Assembly: GCA_024399035.1 (NCBI GenBank)
Contig: JAKSID010000010.1
Span: 20,099 to 84,098 of the forward strand
Origin: Fibrobacter sp.
Lineage (GTDB): Bacteria > Fibrobacterota > Fibrobacteria > Fibrobacterales > Fibrobacteraceae
Length of the DNA stretch: 64,000 nucleotides
Reading direction: 5' to 3'
Under the pieces are notes generated by a model that worked only from the letters and a program-made list of their open reading frames with translations, searched no databases and was not told the DNA's origin. This document shows positions 9,484 through 16,797 of this stretch, in pieces. A program made the position numbers and the translations under genes. Numbering within the stretch: position 1 is the first letter of the stretch; each line of letters begins with the position of its first letter.

Positions 9484-10425
9484 TTAAAATTTAATCGGGT
9501 AGAGCCAGTGCATCTTGACTTCAGGATAAACCTGAATGGTAGGAGCAGGCAACTTAATGTAGTTCAAGTACCTGACCAAGGCCCTGGCCCAACGGCTCTG
9601 AGGTCTTAACGCCTCCAGATCATAATCCAGAGCTATATAGACTTCACGGCTTCCTCCCTTGGGGTGCTTTCCCATGCCCTTATGGAAAATCACATCGTCA
9701 ATACTGATACCCGCAGCAATGGCCAACCAATCCGGATAGTACTTACGAGCGGCTTCAGGCAGCATACGGCCAATTTTGAAAGAACACCAGTAAGTATGAT
9801 TGGGATAGTCATCCGTGAAAACACCGGTATCCGTATTTTCGTAGTAGACCTTGGAATTGATCCAGTAGCTCCACTTCAGGTCGATATACTTGAACAGCGG
9901 CACGTAACGTTCCGCCATCGGCAAGAAACCGCCCAAGGTTCCCGACAAAACATCAAAAATGCTGAAGCCCCATTCCGGAGCAAAACCATCCTTGATATCA
10001 ATGGCAATGTGGGTAGACATTGCAGACAAGCCCGCAAAAAGGTAGGACTTGAATTCAGAAATTCCAGACCAACGGTAACCTTCGTAGAAAAGTTCCCCCA
10101 TCAATACGCCCGAGGAGAAATGTCCCAGCTTATCGATGTTCTTGGCGTAGTCAAAATCATTCTCGAAATGGAATTCCGAGCCTTCCTCATCCCACCAGCC
10201 CTTGGCAAAGACAAACACATAGGCAGCCGCGTATGCGGATGCAGCAACACCTAAAGTGGTCGCAAGCTTGGGAACCGAAATTTCATTCTTGATATATTCC
10301 GGATCCTCGGTACGGTAGTCAAACGTAGAATCACGCCAAGTGAGAGGGCCCAGGAAATTGTTTGCCTGAGCGACACTGGCGCAGGCCATCATACCAGCCA
10401 AAGAATATTTGAAAAGCTTTTTCAT
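9484..10425 (-). CDS. DUF2279-like (YfiM-type) exported protein
   Basis: 313 residues from ATG 10425, beginning MKKLFKYSLAGMMACASVAQA (signal peptide). The middle holds the segment FENDFDYAKNIDKLGHFSSG, characteristic of DUF2279/YfiM-like proteins: acidic Asn-Asp, then Asp-Lys-x-Gly-His. Several hydrophobic stretches follow (FAGLSAMSTHIAIDI, WGFSIFDVLSGTLGGFLPM). The C-terminal half has aromatic strands and ends MHWLYPIKF. I infer an envelope protein, possibly in the outer membrane; its function is not known. No Shine-Dalgarno is visible. It is transcribed leftward behind fabF but separated from it by a terminator-like hairpin, so it probably has its own promoter. Confidence 0.7.
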   Translation of the reverse strand: MKKLFKYSLAGMMACASVAQANNFLGPLTWRDSTFDYRTEDPEYIKNEISVPKLATTLGVAASAYAAAYVFVFAKGWWDEEGSEFHFENDFDYAKNIDKLGHFSSGVLMGELFYEGYRWSGISEFKSYLFAGLSAMSTHIAIDIKDGFAPEWGFSIFDVLSGTLGGFLPMAERYVPLFKYIDLKWSYWINSKVYYENTDTGVFTDDYPNHTYWCSFKIGRMLPEAARKYYPDWLAIAAGISIDDVIFHKGMGKHPKGGSREVYIALDYDLEALRPQSRWARALVRYLNYIKLPAPTIQVYPEVKMHWLYPIKF

Positions 10426-10439
10426 AATGAGCAAAAATA

Positions 10440-10476
10440 AAAAAAACGCCCACCTTTTTAAAGGCGAACGTTTTTT
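10440..10476 (-). terminator. Bidirectional-type terminator hairpin downstream of fabF
   Basis: A 10-bp stem with G-U pairs (about 10445-10454 with 10461-10470) is flanked by T-runs on both strands. On the minus strand it lies about 40 nt past the fabF stop. Confidence 0.75.
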
Positions 10477-10512
10477 ATATAACCGGGTAGTCTGCCGAGG
10501 GGCAGAGCGGTA

Positions 10513-11742
10513 TTAGTCCTTTGCCAGGAGCACGACGCTGTTGTGACCACCGAAGCCGAAGCCATCGGACATAGCATACTTGAAGCTATGAGCAGTGTTC
10601 TTGTTGGCGCAAACGTCGAAGTGAATGCGTTCGTCCTGGTTGAACACGTTGGTAGTAGCGTGGATCATCTGGTTCTGGAGGCTCTTGATGGTGATGATTG
10701 CTTCGAGAGCACCAGCAGCACCCAGAGCATGACCGATCATGCACTTGGAAGAGTTGATCTTGAGAGTGTCGCGGAGGCCGAAGACCTTTTCGAGAGCGGA
10801 GCATTCAGCAACGTCGCCCAGCGGAGTAGAAGTACCGTGGGTGTTCACGTAGCCAACGTCTGCAGCAGAAATCTTAGCATCGCGGAGAGCCATTTCGATA
10901 GCCATGCGAACGCCTTCGCCGTCTTCACGAGGAGCGGACATGTGGTGAGCATCAGCGCTCATGCCAACGCCAGCAACGCGAGCGAGAATCTTTGCGCCAC
11001 GCTTCTGAGCGTGAGAGAGGCTTTCGAGAACGAGGATACCAGCGCCTTCGCCGATAACAAAGCCATCGCGGTCCTTATCGAAGGGGCGAGAAGCAGTAGT
11101 CGGATCGTCGTTACGCTTGGAGAGAGCCTTCATGGAGCAGAAGCCTGCAACAGCAAGGTCGTTCACGGTTTCGTCGGCACCGCCAGCCAGCATCACGTCG
11201 GCACGGCCCAGGCGGATTGCGTCGTAGGCAGCAGCGATAGAGTGGTTAGAAGTTGCACAAGCGGAGGTCACTGCGAAGCAGGGGCCCATCCAGCCGATAC
11301 GGTTGGAAACTTCACCGGCAGGCATGTTAGTGATAGCCATGGGGATGAAGAAGGGAGAAACGCGGCCGGGGCCACGAGTTGCCAAGGCAACGCTGGATTC
11401 AGAGTAAATCTTCATGCCACCGATACCGGAACCGACAATGACACCTGCGCGGCTAGGATCTTCTGCAGCGGGATCGATACCAGCGTCAGCAAGAGCCTTG
11501 TATGCGGAATAAACGGCATACTGGATGCTACGGGAGTAGCGAGACTGGTCGCGAGCGGAGAAGTATTCGTCGGCGACGAATTCATTAACGCTTGCTGCGA
11601 ACTTGGTGGTGAAATTAGTGGCATCGAAACGAGTGATCGGGGTGATGCCAGACTTACCTGCAAGGAGGTTGTCCCAGAGAAGGTCGGGGGTGTTGCCAAG
11701 GGCAGAAACGCAGCCCATACCGGTGATTACAACTTCTTCCAT
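10513..11742 (-). CDS. fabF: Beta-ketoacyl-ACP synthase II (FabF)
   Basis: 409 residues from ATG 11742 (MEEVVITGMGCVSALG), the usual FabF length. It condenses malonyl-ACP with acyl-ACP in fatty acid elongation in the cytoplasm. The catalytic triad is visible: Cys162 in TSACATSNH, His302 in NTHGTSTPLGD and His339 in GHALGAAGALEA. The glycine-rich loop near the C-terminus (DGFGFGGHNSVVLL) is intact. Longer starts upstream are not used because the conserved MEEVVITG N-terminus begins here. No other fab gene is adjacent, so it appears monocistronic. FabF rather than FabB is favoured by overall sequence. Confidence 0.95.
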   Translation of the reverse strand: MEEVVITGMGCVSALGNTPDLLWDNLLAGKSGITPITRFDATNFTTKFAASVNEFVADEYFSARDQSRYSRSIQYAVYSAYKALADAGIDPAAEDPSRAGVIVGSGIGGMKIYSESSVALATRGPGRVSPFFIPMAITNMPAGEVSNRIGWMGPCFAVTSACATSNHSIAAAYDAIRLGRADVMLAGGADETVNDLAVAGFCSMKALSKRNDDPTTASRPFDKDRDGFVIGEGAGILVLESLSHAQKRGAKILARVAGVGMSADAHHMSAPREDGEGVRMAIEMALRDAKISAADVGYVNTHGTSTPLGDVAECSALEKVFGLRDTLKINSSKCMIGHALGAAGALEAIITIKSLQNQMIHATTNVFNQDERIHFDVCANKNTAHSFKYAMSDGFGFGGHNSVVLLAKD

Positions 11743-11922
11743 ATTAACCCAAATGTTATTTGTTAATGGTTTTAAGATTTGCGCCACAATATAGCAATAA
11801 AAAACTTACAAAAAGTTGTCATTTACACTATTTCGGTTTAGGCGCTATCGTTTTGAGCGGCCCAAAGTTAGCAATAAATGGCGAAAAATGCTATAAAAAA
11901 AAGATATTCCCGATGAAATAAC

Positions 11923-11930
11923 TAAATTTG
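11923..11930 (+). promoter_or_regulatory. TAnnTTTG -7 box immediately before orn (leaderless-type promoter)
   Basis: TAAATTTG ends only 8 nt before the orn ATG (11938), and no Shine-Dalgarno lies between. If it is the -7 element, transcription would begin at or next to the start codon. Confidence 0.5.
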
Positions 11931-11937
11931 CCGACAT

Positions 11938-12483
11938 ATGGTAAGATGGAAAAGTTCCCCGAATCTGGTTTGGATGGACCTGGAGATGTCAGGCCTTGAT
12001 CCCGAAAAGGATGTAATCCTCGAAATTGCAACCATTGTGACCGACCAGAACCTTAAAATCCTTGCAGAAGGATCTGTTCTCGCCGTGCACCAGACCGAAA
12101 ACGTGTTTGAGGGCATGGACGAATGGAACACCCGTCACCACAACCAAAGCGGACTTGTGGACCGTTGCCGTAAATCCAAGCTCACCATCGAAGACTGTGA
12201 AAAGATGGTTCTGGACTTTATCAAGCCATACACCGAGAAAGGTGGAAACCTGCTTTGCGGCAATTCCATTACCCAGGACAGACGCTTTATATATAAGTAT
12301 ATGCCCAAGCTTTCCGGATGGCTCAACTACCGAAACATCGACGTGAGCTCCGTAAAGGAGCTGTCCTTTAGATGGTACCCCAACCTGCCGGAATTCCAGA
12401 AAATGGAAAAGCACCAGGCCCTGGACGATATCCGCGAAAGCATTGCTGAACTTGAATATTACAGAAAGACGATTTTTAAGTAG
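11938..12483 (+). CDS. orn: Oligoribonuclease (DEDDh 3'-5' exoribonuclease)
   Basis: 181 residues. Orn degrades 2-5-nt RNA fragments, and pGpG from c-di-GMP turnover, to mononucleotides. The DEDDh residues are visible: Asp14 and Glu16 in WMDLEMSGL, Asp114 in ITQDRRF, and His159 and Asp164 in KHQALDDIRES. Length and motif spacing match the family. The PBP gene starts 2 bp after its stop, so the two are probably one operon. An Orn is biologically coherent with the diguanylate cyclase and EAL phosphodiesterase further right in the window (inference). Confidence 0.95.
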   Translation: MVRWKSSPNLVWMDLEMSGLDPEKDVILEIATIVTDQNLKILAEGSVLAVHQTENVFEGMDEWNTRHHNQSGLVDRCRKSKLTIEDCEKMVLDFIKPYTEKGGNLLCGNSITQDRRFIYKYMPKLSGWLNYRNIDVSSVKELSFRWYPNLPEFQKMEKHQALDDIRESIAELEYYRKTIFK

Positions 12484-12485
12484 AC

Positions 12486-13913
12486 ATGGCCTTAAAACCT
12501 TACCAAGCACCTAAAAAGCCCATTTCCCGTGCAGCAAGAATGCGCAACCGCTGCATCGTGCTGGCCGCATTTATCGGAATCTGCGCAGGCATCGGATCCT
12601 GCCTTTCTAATTGCGGAGAAAACAAAGGATACGCCAAGGCCGAACGGGAATTCGGCCAGGTTTTTGAATCCAAGAAGATCGATGTAGATACAAGTGCTAC
12701 GGAAACTAGAGCCGTGGAAAAGCCAGCTGATAAAACCGCCGAGCCGGCAAAGTTGTCCAAGGCCAGTGCAAACGAAGCCCACGCAAACAACGCAAACGCA
12801 AACAACGCCAGCGCTGAAAAAATCCAAAACGCACAGGCAACCGTGGCCGCCGAAGTCACGCCCGAAGGCGCACCCGTTCCCGAAGTCATTGACAGCACAC
12901 ACATCAAGAACCAGAAAGATGTGTACATGGCCGAAAAAATCGACAACCTGCTTCGTCGTTTCAAGCCGGAAAACTCCATCATCCTTATGGTGGACGCCAA
13001 GACCAACGAGATTATCGCTTGGGGCGAACGCAAGGACAACGCGGTCCAGAGCAAGCCGGACTACTTAGCCAGAAACACATTCCCTGCAGCCTCCCTGGCA
13101 AAGACCATCACCATCGCCGCCGCCATGGAGAACAACCGCTATGCGCTGAACAGCCAGATTCCTCTGATCGGACACGCCCATCACTTGTACAAGAATCAGC
13201 TCCGCGTTCCCGCCAACTATCACGGCCCTACAGTCGAAATGCAGGACGCCTACGCCCACTCCTACAATCCGCCCCTGGCACTCATCGGCATGGACGTTGG
13301 CGCAAAGAAACTGAAGGACGCCGCTCGCAAGCTTGGCTACAACATGAACTTCGCCGGAGGACTTCCGGGCCGCTCCACGTTTGCGCCGCCCGACACAGGC
13401 TACGCTCTCGCCGAAGCTAGCTGCGGGTTTACCGACGCCACCACACTTTCGCCCCTGCAGGCTGCCGCACAGGTCCGCGCCATCCTCATGAAAAAGCCGC
13501 TGGAAATTCCTTGGGCTAGCAACCTGAAGGGTTACGCCCCCACCAGCCGCATTGCACAAGACGTTGGCACCTTCAAGGAAAATACCTACTACGGGCTGCG
13601 TCAGGCCATGATCCGTTCCGTCACCCACGGCACCGCCCGCAAGAACATTTCTACAAAGCACATGGCCCGCAAGAACTACGACGCACTGACCATCGGTGGC
13701 AAGACCGGCTCCCTGGACGGCAAGGACCCCAAGGGCCGCTACGACTGGTTCATGGGTTTTGCACAATCCAAGGAAGATCCTAGCAAGGCTATCATCCTGG
13801 TGGTGCTGCAGATCTACGATAACCAAGGTTTAAGACCCCAGCCCACTACTCAGGTGGCCGGAATGTTGATAAATTATTGGGCTCATCAATACGTAACGAA
13901 TAAAAAGAAGTAA
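12486..13913 (+). CDS. Membrane-anchored penicillin-binding transpeptidase
   Basis: 475 residues. A short cytoplasmic N-terminus and one membrane segment (about 22-40) precede a low-complexity Ala/Asn/Glu linker (about 65-135). A penicillin-binding transpeptidase domain follows. The active-site motifs are in order: Ser203-x-x-Lys206 (SLAK), Ser259-Tyr-Asn261 (SYN) and Lys406-Thr-Gly408 (KTG). It should cross-link peptidoglycan in the periplasm. No glycosyltransferase or dimerisation domain is seen, so it is a monofunctional and rather minimal PBP. It follows orn by 2 bp and precedes lgt. A divergent PBP2/FtsI type or a YbgI-like variant cannot be distinguished. Confidence 0.88.
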   Translation: MALKPYQAPKKPISRAARMRNRCIVLAAFIGICAGIGSCLSNCGENKGYAKAEREFGQVFESKKIDVDTSATETRAVEKPADKTAEPAKLSKASANEAHANNANANNASAEKIQNAQATVAAEVTPEGAPVPEVIDSTHIKNQKDVYMAEKIDNLLRRFKPENSIILMVDAKTNEIIAWGERKDNAVQSKPDYLARNTFPAASLAKTITIAAAMENNRYALNSQIPLIGHAHHLYKNQLRVPANYHGPTVEMQDAYAHSYNPPLALIGMDVGAKKLKDAARKLGYNMNFAGGLPGRSTFAPPDTGYALAEASCGFTDATTLSPLQAAAQVRAILMKKPLEIPWASNLKGYAPTSRIAQDVGTFKENTYYGLRQAMIRSVTHGTARKNISTKHMARKNYDALTIGGKTGSLDGKDPKGRYDWFMGFAQSKEDPSKAIILVVLQIYDNQGLRPQPTTQVAGMLINYWAHQYVTNKKK

Positions 13914-13917
13914 AGGA

Positions 13918-13967
13918 GATCCCGGATCAAGCCCGGGATGACATCAATCCCAAAACGGGATGACATA
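13918..13967 (+). repeat. REP-like palindromic repeat (CCCGGG..GGGATGAC type)
   Basis: An imperfect palindrome of the form GATCCCGGATCAAGCCCGGG, followed by ATGAC and a second CCC..GGGATGAC copy, fills the gap between the PBP gene and lgt. The same family appears at 24749-24896. Confidence 0.7.
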
Positions 13968-13977
13968 GGAGTTTGAA

Positions 13978-14847
13978 ATGGAATTGTCTTGGTGGAATTT
14001 GATTCCCACATACTTTGACGGAACCGCCATTGAACTGTTCGGCTTCCCCGTACGTTGGTACGGCATCATGTACATCTTTGCCTTTGTAACCGCATACATC
14101 ATGATGTGGCGCATCATCAAGAAAGAAAAGATGGGCTACACCAAGGAGCAGCTGGACAGCCTGTTCACCTGGATTATCATCGGCATTATCCTTGGCGCAC
14201 GCCTGGGCTACGTATTCTTCTACAAGCCCGGTTACTACCTGGCCAACCCCATGGAAATCATCCTGCCCCTGACCCACGACGCTACCGGCACCCACTTTAC
14301 GGGCATCGCCGGCATGAGCTATCACGGAGGTTTGATTCTTGGAACCATCTTCACTTTTATCGGTCTCAAGAAAAATAAGATGGATGTTTGGAAGGGCTTG
14401 AACCTTTGCTTTTTGGTGGCACCTCTGGCTTACACCTGGGGACGTTGGGGCAACTTCATTAACGGCGAACTTTTCGGCGAAGTCACCACCAGCGCAATCG
14501 GCATGTACTTCCCGCTGGCACACGACAGTCCCTTGAGCAACCCCATCCTCCACCACCCCAGCCAGCTTTACGAAATGGTATTCGAAGGCATCGTGCTGTT
14601 CGCACTTTTGTACAATCTGCGCCGCGTGCCCCTGCTCAAGGACAAGATGCCCTGCCTGTATTTGATGGGCTATGGCCTGTTCCGTTTCTTCATTGAATTT
14701 TTCCGCAAGTCCGACGCACACCTGGGCCGTAACGACCTGTTTGGCATGAGCCGTGGCCAGACACTGTGCAGCCTGATGATTATCGCAGGCATCGTCTGGT
14801 TGGTTGTGCTGATCTACCGTGAGAAAAAGCGTAAATTAAAGGACTAA
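13978..14847 (+). CDS. lgt: Prolipoprotein diacylglyceryl transferase
   Basis: 289 residues; GGAG precedes ATG 13978. Lgt transfers diacylglycerol from phosphatidylglycerol to the lipobox Cys of prolipoproteins, in the inner membrane. Several membrane segments are present. The Lgt signature GRWGNFINGELFGE is at about residue 160, with HGG earlier (SYHGGLILG) and HPSQLYE after. Substrates in this window would include LptE (23143-23658) and the small lipoprotein at 29456-29683. The stop codon lies inside the first of the four AGGACTA inverted repeats, whose hairpin probably terminates the transcript. Confidence 0.95.
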   Translation: MELSWWNLIPTYFDGTAIELFGFPVRWYGIMYIFAFVTAYIMMWRIIKKEKMGYTKEQLDSLFTWIIIGIILGARLGYVFFYKPGYYLANPMEIILPLTHDATGTHFTGIAGMSYHGGLILGTIFTFIGLKKNKMDVWKGLNLCFLVAPLAYTWGRWGNFINGELFGEVTTSAIGMYFPLAHDSPLSNPILHHPSQLYEMVFEGIVLFALLYNLRRVPLLKDKMPCLYLMGYGLFRFFIEFFRKSDAHLGRNDLFGMSRGQTLCSLMIIAGIVWLVVLIYREKKRKLKD

Positions 14848-14881
14848 ACTTTCTTTTTTGGAGGTTTAGTCCTCTTTTTTT
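14840..14881 (+). terminator. lgt terminator, formed by the first AGGACTA inverted repeat
   Basis: A 10-bp stem (14840-14849 with 14864-14873) is followed by C and seven T (14875-14881). The left arm overlaps the lgt stop codon. Confidence 0.85.
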
Positions 14882-15115
14882 CAGGGGACCATAGGACTAA
14901 TTAACAAATCCGGCAAATTTAGTCCTTTATTTTTCAACTTTTACATACAAATTAATCCAAAAATTGGGTCAAAAGTTGCACCGGAGCGGCAAATTATAGG
15001 ACTAAAATCCGAGTATTTGACATTTAGTCCTTTATCAAATTACAAACAAATTAACACGTCAACAAAACATGTAAAAAACAAAGGACTATTTCTCGAAAAC
15101 CGAAGAAATAGTCCT
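14840..15115. repeat. Four 34-bp AGGACTA-N20-TAGTCCT inverted repeats in a gene-free stretch
   Basis: The 312-bp gap between lgt and pmbA holds no gene. It contains four inverted repeats, each exactly 34 bp long with the same outer arms AGGACTA and TAGTCCT: 14840-14873, 14893-14926, 14998-15031 and 15082-15115. Start-to-start distances are 53, 105 and 84 bp, all close to multiples of 10.5. Arm lengths are 10, 8, 9 and 12 bp. Only the first is followed by a clear T-run. Copies 2 and 3 also share downstream text (TTTAGTCCTTTAT and, further on, ACAAATTAA). They may be tandem terminator copies or protein-binding sites on one face of the helix. Confidence 0.8.
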
Positions 15116-15159
15116 AATTTCAGCAAAAGGATGTGGCAAAAAAGCCATCCCGCGGGACA

Positions 15160-16488
15160 TTATACGCTGACGCTGAGTTCGCTTACAGCCAAGGCCGGAA
15201 CCTGGTAGCTGCTGAAGGCGTCCTTGTACTCATTGCCAACTTCAACAATGTTCTGAATGATGTCGAAGAAGTTTCCACTCAAGGTCACGCCGTCCACCGG
15301 ATGCTGGATCACGCCGTTCTCGCACCAGAAACCGTGAGCGCCAATGGAGAGCTCGCCGCTAATGGCATTGCAGCCAGAGCCGCCTTCCAGGCGCACCACC
15401 AACAAGCACTTGGGGAACAGTTTCAAAAGTTCCGCAGTGGTCAAAGTTCCCGGCGGAACAAGCAGGTTGTTGAACGCGGTAGCCATCTTGCTTCCGAAAT
15501 CGCGGGCTCCGTTACCCGTAGTCTCGCAACCCGCCTTAGCCGCGGTTTCAAGATTATAGAGGGCGCTATTGAACACGCCATCCTTGACCACGTCAAAGCG
15601 CTTGGCCAGGCAACCTTCGGAGTCGTAACGAATCTTGTGGGCAAACATGTCGCCCTGCGGGTCATTCACGATGGAGAACTTTTCACCGGCAATCTTTTCG
15701 CCTTCCTTGCCGGCCAAGCGGGACTGGCCCTTCTGCATGGATTCAGCGATAAACGGCGAAGTGTACATCCCGATGATTCGTGCGGAAACGCGTTCCGAGA
15801 ACACCACAGGAATCTTGCCGCCTTCGATCTTCTTGGCGCCGAAAAGTTCCGTAGCATAGTCGGCAGTCTTGGAGGCGATTTCGTCAATGCTAAACTCGCT
15901 CCAGTCGCGACCAGACTTCACAAAGTTTCCAAGTTTCTTGACGCCATCGCGGCAGGCAACTGCACCCGCCCCAGCCGACGCATAATTGGACTTTCCCTTG
16001 TACATCAGGCCAGTATTGTTAGCGATAACAGAAGAACTAGAAGTCATGTCTGCGCCCAGGTACGGAATGTTCTCGATTTCCTTGGACTTGGCAAAAGTCT
16101 GTTTTTCAAGTTCGATGCAAAAGTCCTTCATGGTCTGCAAATTCAAGGATTCCAAGGCCGGGTTGTAGTTGGGGTAAACTTCCGGCACGCCCGCAGAACT
16201 AGGCAACGTAATGTCGATGGCCTCGGTCCACTGGGTATGGCAAAGAGCATCCTTCAAAGTCTGGCCGATAGCATCCTTGGTCAAGCGTTCCGTGTAGGCG
16301 TAGCCCGGATGGCCATCCTTGATTACGCGAACGCCCAGGCCCACGGAATCAGAAATTTCTGTGTTCTGGACCTGTCCCTGAAAAACGGACAAACCCTCGG
16401 AATGAGACGTAGAAGCAATCACGTCGAACTGTTCAGCCTGGCCCTTGGCCAAGTCGCACAAATAAGAAACTGCGTCAATAATATTCAT
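15160..16488 (-). CDS. pmbA: TldD/PmbA family protease subunit, PmbA (TldE)-like
   Basis: 442 residues from ATG 16488. TldD and PmbA form a metalloprotease complex known for processing microcin and antitoxin peptides. This protein has the PmbA pattern: N-terminal GQAEQFDVIASTSHSEGLSVFQG, mid-protein GMYTSPFIAESMQKGQSRLAG, and later GSGCNAISGELSIGAHGFWCENG, which is the family's C-terminal block. It lacks the HExxxH zinc motif carried by TldD, as expected for the PmbA partner. No tldD is visible in this window. The start is 11 bp after the HigA-like gene, so it is probably in the same leftward operon as 16500-16763. Confidence 0.88.
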   Translation of the reverse strand: MNIIDAVSYLCDLAKGQAEQFDVIASTSHSEGLSVFQGQVQNTEISDSVGLGVRVIKDGHPGYAYTERLTKDAIGQTLKDALCHTQWTEAIDITLPSSAGVPEVYPNYNPALESLNLQTMKDFCIELEKQTFAKSKEIENIPYLGADMTSSSSVIANNTGLMYKGKSNYASAGAGAVACRDGVKKLGNFVKSGRDWSEFSIDEIASKTADYATELFGAKKIEGGKIPVVFSERVSARIIGMYTSPFIAESMQKGQSRLAGKEGEKIAGEKFSIVNDPQGDMFAHKIRYDSEGCLAKRFDVVKDGVFNSALYNLETAAKAGCETTGNGARDFGSKMATAFNNLLVPPGTLTTAELLKLFPKCLLVVRLEGGSGCNAISGELSIGAHGFWCENGVIQHPVDGVTLSGNFFDIIQNIVEVGNEYKDAFSSYQVPALAVSELSVSV

Positions 16489-16499
16489 ATAAAAATCTT

Positions 16500-16763
16500 C
16501 TATGCTTTTTCAGTGGGCTGCGCGGGAGCATCTGCTCGACGGGACTTGCGTTCCAGCATCTTCCAGTAAGCGGCGGGGCTACCCGTCACAGACTCCAATG
16601 CAGTAGCCAGTTCCGTGGTAATAGGCTGAGTGCCAGCAATCAAAGCTTCCAGCACTTCGGGAGACACGCCCAGACGACGGCCGAATTCAGCCTTGTCCAT
16701 CTTGAGCCATTCAATACCTTCCAAAATTGCCTGTCCCGGAGTGGGAGTACCATGTCTTGCCAT
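16500..16763 (-). CDS. HigA-like helix-turn-helix protein (no toxin partner seen)
   Basis: 87 residues; GAGG precedes ATG 16763. The pattern PTPGQAILEGIEWLKMDKAEFGRRLGVSP then ITTELATALESVTGSPAAYW is typical of HigA/VapI-type XRE antitoxins, with the helix-turn-helix at about residues 24-60. The usual HigB toxin, about 90 residues and directly upstream, is absent: neighbours are an AlgX-like gene and pmbA. It is therefore an orphan regulator or antitoxin relic. TldD/PmbA proteases can degrade antitoxins in E. coli, so linkage to pmbA is suggestive, but I cannot show a functional tie. Confidence 0.8.
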   Translation of the reverse strand: MARHGTPTPGQAILEGIEWLKMDKAEFGRRLGVSPEVLEALIAGTQPITTELATALESVTGSPAAYWKMLERKSRRADAPAQPTEKA

Positions 16764-16797
16764 AAAAACCTCATCGCAGCCGACCAGCGTCAGCCAT

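Noticed and set aside
10543..11766. 407-codon plus-strand frame over fabF
   Set aside because: No family features; fabF on the other strand has all catalytic residues.
16500..16763. Complete HigBA toxin-antitoxin locus
   Set aside because: No toxin-like reading frame on either side; only the antitoxin-like protein is present.
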